From NCBI RefSeq assembly GCF_032854445.1, contig NC_088300.1, positions 16,189,570-16,253,569 of the forward strand: a DNA stretch of 64,000 bases. Reading direction: 5' to 3'. Positions 57,738 through 64,000 of the stretch are shown piece by piece. The notes under the pieces are model-generated. The model was given only the letters and a program-made list of their open reading frames with translations. It was not told where the DNA came from and searched no databases. The DNA is from Liolophura sinensis (taxonomy: Eukaryota > Mollusca > Polyplacophora > Chitonida > Chitonidae). A program made the position numbers and the translations under genes. How positions within the stretch are numbered: position 1 is the first letter of the stretch; each line of letters starts with the position of its first letter.

Positions 57738-57885
57738 TTATTATTTATTTATTTATATATTTGATTAGTGTTTCACACCGTACTTAAGAATATTTAACTT
57801 ATACAACGGCAGTCAGTATTATGGTGGGAGGATACCGGGCAGAGCCCGGGTGAAACCCACGACCATTCGCAGGCTGCTGGCAAAG
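57738..57885 (-). mobile_element. SINE, truncated
   Basis: TTATTTATTTATTTATATAT, TTTGATTAGTGTTTCACACC, GTATTATGGTGGGAGGATAC, GGGCAGAGCCCGGG and CATTCGCAGGCTGCTGG in reverse orientation. Confidence 0.88.
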
Positions 57886-58194
57886 AGATTATTAGAACTA
57901 AAACTGAGTTTTTGGTACACAGGATCTAGACGTTAATACAGTAACATTTAATTGCAGTTGGTTGCAAACAGTTTGAGATATTTCTAGGTATGTGATATAC
58001 ATGTCTTCACAGGCCCATAGCCATCACGTTAGTCTGGAGAATCCACTCACATGGAAATTTAATTTTACAGTCTGCTGATTCCATGTTTATAAAATCCACT
58101 GAAATACTGCATGTATATTGTATGAATAAATCTCTGTTTTATCCATGGGTAACGTTTCTATCCCTGTTTTCACAAATCTTCATACTCTACAGAA

Positions 58195-58215
58195 CCCCCC
58201 CCCCCCCCCCCCCCC
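58195..58215. repeat. Poly-C tract
   Basis: A run of 21 C. Confidence 0.92.
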
Positions 58216-58783
58216 ACAAAAATGATGTGTAACAGCACATAATCAGGTAACGACCCTCAGCAGATTCGTCAAGCCTTGCAAACCTATCTACAGGTACATG
58301 TACATCATATCATAATATTCACAAAAAGCTTTTATAAATACCTCTATGAACTACTGAGTATACCTGAGAAATCCCTATTGCTCAAGTAACAACTATCCTT
58401 CAACACTGCCTTAATGGGTACCATTTTTAGTGAGGGAGTGGAAGACTTGCCTTTATACCAGTATTCTGTCCTTACAACAGATCAGGTGATTAGTTCAGGG
58501 AAGTTTGCTTTGTTCTGCTGCAGAGTCAAACAAACTGACAGCACCATTTCTGCTGCCCGGAACTGCCGGAATGAAAAAATGGTTTTATTTGTTTTGTTTT
58601 CATTGTATTGATCGGAGTACTCACAAAAAAAGAGGTTTCTGTATATTATTAAATGTATTATGAAGACATTATGAAAAGGCCATAACTGTGTAAGGCCAAT
58701 GACATTTGACACATTGCTTCCAATTATTGTCTTTAGAAAAATTTGTTTGTGATGGAACAACTTTCTTTCTTCATTATCAATAT

Positions 58784-59315
58784 ATGCCATGGTAACAGGC
58801 AAGAAAATAACTATGCATGTATCAAAAAAGTCAACACAAAATAATAAATTTGGAACAAATTTGCCATGGTAACAGGCAAGAAAATAACTATGCATGTATC
58901 AAAAAAATCTACACATAAAATAATAAATATGGAACAAACTTGCCATGGTAATGGGCAAGAAAATAACTGTGCATGTATCAAAAAAGTCAACACATAAAAT
59001 AATAAATTTGGAACAAATTTGCCATGGCAACAGGCAAGAAAATAACTATGCATGTATCAAAAATGTCAACATATAAAATAATAAATATGGAACAAATTTG
59101 CCATGGCAACAGGCAAGAAAATAACTATGCATGTATCAAAAATGTCAACATATAAAATAATAAATATGGAACAAATTTGCCATGGTAACAGGCAAGAATA
59201 TAACTATGCATGTATCAAAAATGTCAACATATAAAATAATAAATATGGAACAAATTTGCCATGGTAACAGGCATGAATATAACCATGTATGTATCAAAAA
59301 TGTCAACATATAAAG
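58784..59315. repeat. 79-bp minisatellite, nearly 7 copies
   Basis: Unit with TTGCCATGGTAACAGGCAAG, AACTATGCATGTATCAAAAA and AATAATAAATATGGAACAA. Starts at 58861, 58940 and 59019 give a period of 79 bases. Neighbouring copies differ at only a few sites. Confidence 0.95.
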
Positions 59316-59683
59316 TAAGAATGATGCTGACAACCACAAACAAAAATGTGTATTACAAAAAACTACATCACTGAGCAAATTGCAGGTCTTGGGAGGTTAT
59401 GGAAGCATCAACTGTGTTAAAAGTTTCCCTTAATATTAGGCATACAGTTACATTTCAATCAAAGCAAAAATATTACTTCTGATCTTTTCTATTCATCTTG
59501 TGTTAGCCACAGCAGCATCCTTTTTCTGAGACCCATTCTACAAAGTTATATTAGCACTACGGATACGACTATAATACATACGTAATCATTCCAGATAGAA
59601 TATATGATGTCAAAAAGTGGAAGAGTACCACATCATAATGTTTAAATAGCTAGATACACAGCACATATACTTCAATGTGGCCA

Positions 59684-59755
59684 TTTATTTATTTGATTGA
59701 TTGCTATACCCAAGAATATTTCATTATATGCTGATTATAAAGAGGTTTGTGGTCA
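59684..59755 (-). mobile_element. SINE tail fragment
   Basis: ATTTATTTATTTGATTGATT and ACCCAAGAATATTTCATTAT match the SINE 3' end in reverse. Confidence 0.65.
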
Positions 59756-61489
59756 GGTACATGTACCTGCCATACCTACACTGCATGTGTTGATAGTAAC
59801 TTGATCTTAGCACTTTGTAATTCCCTGATCGGCTTTTAGAAAAGGGCCTGGAACAAACTCAATCCAAAAGTAGACATGCCTACAGAAAAAAAAACATAAG
59901 CAGCCATTGATGCCCTGGTATCTGATCATGATGGTATGTTCATCTACTTTATTCAAGCTTTAAAAAGGCTAAACACAATATGTTTGACAGGAATTTCCAA
60001 AACACAATGTCTCTGGTGTAGTCTTGCCTGGATTAAAGTCTTCTTGTAAAAGTAAACTCACCTTTTGAAAAGTTAATCATATTGTAGGAGTTGTTTGCAT
60101 GGTAAGTAATCAATGATCAAGGCAGACTTCTTAACTGGGCAGGTGCGCGATAGACTTGTTAGTCACTGACTATCAACTATACCCAACAACACAGCAACAC
60201 ATCCAATATTGACCTCTGTCTGTTGGCTAAACCTGGACATCAACTGACGACCACCTTCAGTTTAGTACTGCTTGCAGATCTCTGATAGCTGTACAGGTGA
60301 GCTGTCGGCGGTGTATGTGAAGTAATTTGTCCAGGTAAAGAAGACTCGATCACTCAGCTGTAACACATGACCTTATTTATGCTCTAGCAACTCACATACA
60401 TTCATACTCACAATAAAAACATACACTGTATGCCGTTTTTCCCATTTCTTTTTATTTTTTTAGTTTCAAAGTATATTTTATGTTACCCACAGTATATATA
60501 CTACAAATCCCATTTTATACATGAAAAACCTTACAGCTGAACAATTGCTCCAACAATTAGCCTTATTAAATGTCTAAATATATTAAAATACCCACAAATG
60601 TGAACACTTAATGAGAAACCTCATGTTATTTATCTTAAACTGGCAAAAATGAATAAATAATTTTATTAATTTACTGTGAAAAAAAAAAGTTTATGAATGC
60701 TAATTTGAAAAAAAAAAGGAAAATTTTCAGTTCTATTTATGTATATCTCAGTTTTGATCTGTAGGACACTTCCATTTTTCAAAGAAATGAACTACGTAGA
60801 AATGACCCGTCAGACTTTATGCTTGGATATGTCATGAGATGTTGGATATGATAAGGTTTATACCTGAGCCAGTTCTAGTTCAGTACAGAGATCAGCTATT
60901 CTGTACCAATGGTGTCCATGACAATACTGGTAATATAGATCTCTGACAACCTGCACATGTTAATATCAAAACCCCCATGGGACCATAAAACGCCAGTCCA
61001 CATGTAATAACCTAGTAAGATGAATCCCATCTCTCCAGCATGGTAGTCATTTGTACAGAGTATTTACAGAGTCACAAACTGTATCCAATCTCAGGGTACT
61101 CTACAGATCATGTATATATGCATGGAATATATGTAGCATATATTCATCCTCATATATATACCAGGTTACATATGGCAGTTTCATAAATGTCTGAAGAGCA
61201 ATAGCATATTTCGTTGTACTACAGCATGTCTGTGTTTGACATCCTTGCTGCTGACTGATTCGGGCTTTGTCCATAATTATTTGCCAGCAGGACAAATACA
61301 CTGGTATTTGGTGGATAACATGTGTTGAACTCTCTACAGGGGTTCTATCTGGAGACATGTCGTGGGACTTAGGTTTAATATATATACACTCAGGTCTCAA
61401 AGAAAGAAGAAAGGAAGATCTGATTGGGCTTTAATGTTGTAATCAAAAATACGTCAGTCCAATAATCAAGGTCAGGTTTATGGGTAGTG

Positions 61490-61630
61490 GAAAACAGTGT
61501 GCTGAGAGGAAAACAGTGTGCTGAGAAGAAAACAGCATACTGAGAGGAAAACAGTGTGCTGAGAGGAAAACAGTGTGCTGAGAAGAAAACAGCGTGCTGA
61601 GAAGAAAACAGTGTGCTGAGAGGAAACCAC
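61490..61630. repeat. 19-bp tandem repeat, about 7 copies
   Basis: GTGCTGAGAGGAAAACAGT repeated with AG/AA variants. Confidence 0.93.
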
Positions 61631-62624
61631 TGCTCTTCACTACCATAGCTGAAACTGACAACACAATTCCATGGGTTCAGATCTTCTTACCTACAGTGAG
61701 AGCAGTATATTCAAAGATTCAGCAAAAGGAAAAAAATTGGAAGAGCTTGTATATCTGCAATACATTGGTGTCCCACAAGTGGATTGTTTGCACATTAGGC
61801 TTTTATTTTAACATCAATATTTCAAAGCCTGACACATGGTGACCAGTGCTGGGAATGCACTTTGTCAAAGTGCCATAAAAATGTGGTCAGTCGCTACATA
61901 CTGTAGTACGAATAGAGTGGTGCTGTATACACGGCAACGCAGTTTTTTCAAAGGTCATATACATACATTGCGAGTTTCCAAGTTAATGGAAGGTGTTGGA
62001 ACTACGTCCTTGGTAAGCCATAGGATATTGAATAATAAATATGAGGCTGAAAAATCAATTAGCAAATGAGGTTTCTCATTGGTGACACTGGGGAGGAACC
62101 CAGAGACCATAAAAAAGATCTACCTACACAACATTTAAATTAATAAAAAAAATTCCGATGTTTTAAAAGCTAATGGTACATTTACACATGTTGGCAGTAT
62201 CAAAATTGTCTTAAAAACATACAAACCCAAAACCATGCAAGATACACAAGGATGATCAAAATGCATAGCATAAAATCTTTGTTTTTCAACTTTTAACACA
62301 ATGTTTTATACCAATAATTGAAAGCATGACAATTTGTTGAAAAACAGATAGTATGACAGATACATGTTATCACTCGAATGAATGAAGTGCTGTCGGTTTT
62401 TTATTGTGATATAGTGTAGAAAAGCAAAAAGCTTTAGTCTTTCTTTTATTTATCCACTTAGAGAATACATTACTTACAAAGAGAAGCAAGGTTTAAGGTT
62501 TGAGGAAACACTGAAATCTCCAAAATTCTGACACAAAGCTGTTGACGAATCAGAAAAAGTAAATGTAGGAATTACACAATAGCCAGAGGTTTGCAGTCCA
62601 CTAGGTGAACCCAGTAACCCAGTG

Positions 62625-63060
62625 ACTCCCTACCACTGACAGACTTCAGGCCTGTCAACACTGTCCCTACCACTGCCACACTCCAGGCCTGTCATCAATG
62701 CCCTTACCACTGCCGGACTTCAGGCTTGTCATCAATGCCCTTACCACTGCCAGACTTCACATCTGTTACCAATGCCCTTACCCTTGCCAGTCTTCAGGCC
62801 TGTCACCACTGCCTGACTTCAGGACTGTCATCAATGCCCTTACCACTGCCAGCCAGGCTTCAGGCTTATCACAACTGTCCCTACCACTGTCAGACTTCAG
62901 GCCTGTCACCATTGTCCCTACCACTGTCAGACTTCAGGCCTGTCACCATTGTCCCTACACTGTCACACTTCAGGCCTGTCATCAATGCCCTTACCACTGA
63001 CAGCCAGACTTCAGGCCTGTCCCCATTATCCTTGTCAGGGTTCATGCCTGTCATCACTGT
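62625..63060. repeat. About 37-bp minisatellite, about 11 copies
   Basis: Unit built on CCTTACCACTGCCAGACTTC and AGGCCTGTCATCAATGC with length variants. The ORFs of 100 and 133 codons across it are repeat artefacts. Confidence 0.93.
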
Positions 63061-63321
63061 TCCTACCTACCACTATCACTGTTTCACCAGTGTGTCTTCA
63101 AGCACACTGACCTGTCCAACATATTAATTATCTTGTCTTTTGTTTTAAATTTTCTCATAATAATCAACTCTTCCATAACAGCATCTAACACACATGGCAT
63201 ATGAACTACAACATGACAGACTCATCCTATGATGATCACAATGGTCATGTAAATACCTGACAAAATACAATACTCAACAATCTCTTCACTACAAATGATA
63301 GAGAAATCCTAATAATAAACC

Positions 63322-63505
63322 TATTTATTTATTTGACTTGTGGTTATGCCGTTCTCAAGAATATTTCACTTGTACGGCAGTGGCCAGCAATATGGCAGGA
63401 GAAAACGTGGTAGAGCCCAGGAGAAACCCACGACCATCTGCATGTTGCAGACAGAAATTCCCATATATGGCATTGGTGAGAGGCTCCTGGTTCACTGCGA
63501 CGTCC
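63322..63505 (-). mobile_element. SINE with part of the tRNA-like head
   Basis: TATTTATTTATTTGACTTGT, CTCAAGAATATTTCACTTGT, GTGGTAGAGCCCAGGAGAAA, CCATCTGCATGTTGCAG, then GCATTGGTGAGAGGCTCCTG, which belongs to the head region of the copy at 37497. Confidence 0.88.
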
Positions 63506-64000
63506 TCGGTCCATCAAAAATAAAATGTGATGATGAAAACTGATATACATGTATACTTACATTCAATATCAGACCAATGTCTGCTGGCAGGTGAGATCAT
63601 GTTGATGATTTGACACCACTGCAATAACTACATGCAGACTGGTCACAGTTCTGAATTACAGTAGGGCTCAGGGGCCAAAAAATCTAGTAATACAGGCTTA
63701 AAATGGAACACCTGTGATAGTCCAATATATATCCCAGATGCAGGCAGGTAAAATATTGCAGGTATCAGGCTGTAGGGTTAAATCTGTAGAACACAATACG
63801 GAGGCAGCGTTCAGATGAAGGGTTGCTTTCTAGTGGCTGCCGACTGGCATCGGACAGTCCCATACAGAACTATTACACCTGCGTTCTATAGGTCCGTCCA
63901 CAAACCCCCTTATGATGCCGCCTATCTGCTGCTTAAAGTATCCTGGAATTAATCACCAGGCTAACTGTTCACTGTCTGCCGCCTTGGTCCAGTGTCTATT

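Larger units (their letters stand above)
59756..64000. other. Right-hand part of the window
   Basis: Two minisatellites and one SINE (listed separately) in AT-rich DNA. No exon of a known protein was recognised up to the right edge. Confidence 0.5.

Overview
The window looks like nuclear genomic DNA from an invertebrate animal, most likely a mollusc or another lophotrochozoan. It is AT-rich, its genes are split into short exons by long introns with GT/AG borders, and it is full of minisatellites and tRNA-derived SINEs of a type typical of molluscan genomes. No species is assigned. Nothing prokaryotic or viral was recognised.

Two genes are supported, both on the minus strand and in tandem. 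(1) The 5' end of a kinesin-3 motor gene of the KIF16B/STARD9 type: three coding exons (7620-7666, 6519-6588, 2926-3042) encode the first 78 residues of the motor domain, and the gene continues off the left edge. (2) An essentially complete synaptotagmin-14/16 type gene running from an ATG at 51369 to a TGA at 16158-16160. Its nine core exons are phase-compatible. They encode a short N-terminus, one membrane segment, an acidic/serine-rich linker, C2A, C2B and the family C-terminus ending in CRWHVLLES. There is also a probable alternative first exon (28872-29085) and a possible cassette exon (20958-21126). Two exons, the membrane exon and the C2A exon, each carry a single apparent frameshift. 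Correcting both gives 1554 nt (517 residues plus stop) with continuous splice phase, so the indels are more likely assembly errors or allelic damage than signs of an old pseudogene.

Layout: 1-7666 kinesin 5' part; 7667-16157 intergenic, holding a (TA)n tract, SINE pieces and a 55-bp minisatellite; 16158-29085 the C2/linker exons, with 28-bp and 43-bp minisatellites in the introns; 29086-39998 a long intron with a 1.3-kb pyrimidine-rich repeat, a poly-G tract and one nearly full-length SINE; 39999-40156 the membrane exon; 40157-51347 the first intron, with a 33-bp minisatellite open on both strands; about 51348-51700 the coding start and a GC-richer probable promoter/5' UTR; 51700-64000 upstream DNA with a Penelope-like element remnant, more minisatellites and SINEs, and no confident gene.

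No new multi-gene system was found. The most useful points are the two frameshifts, the alternative first exon that would give a form without the membrane segment, the minisatellite that touches a splice acceptor, and a dispersed repeat family present at four places, one copy carrying about 31 tandem units.
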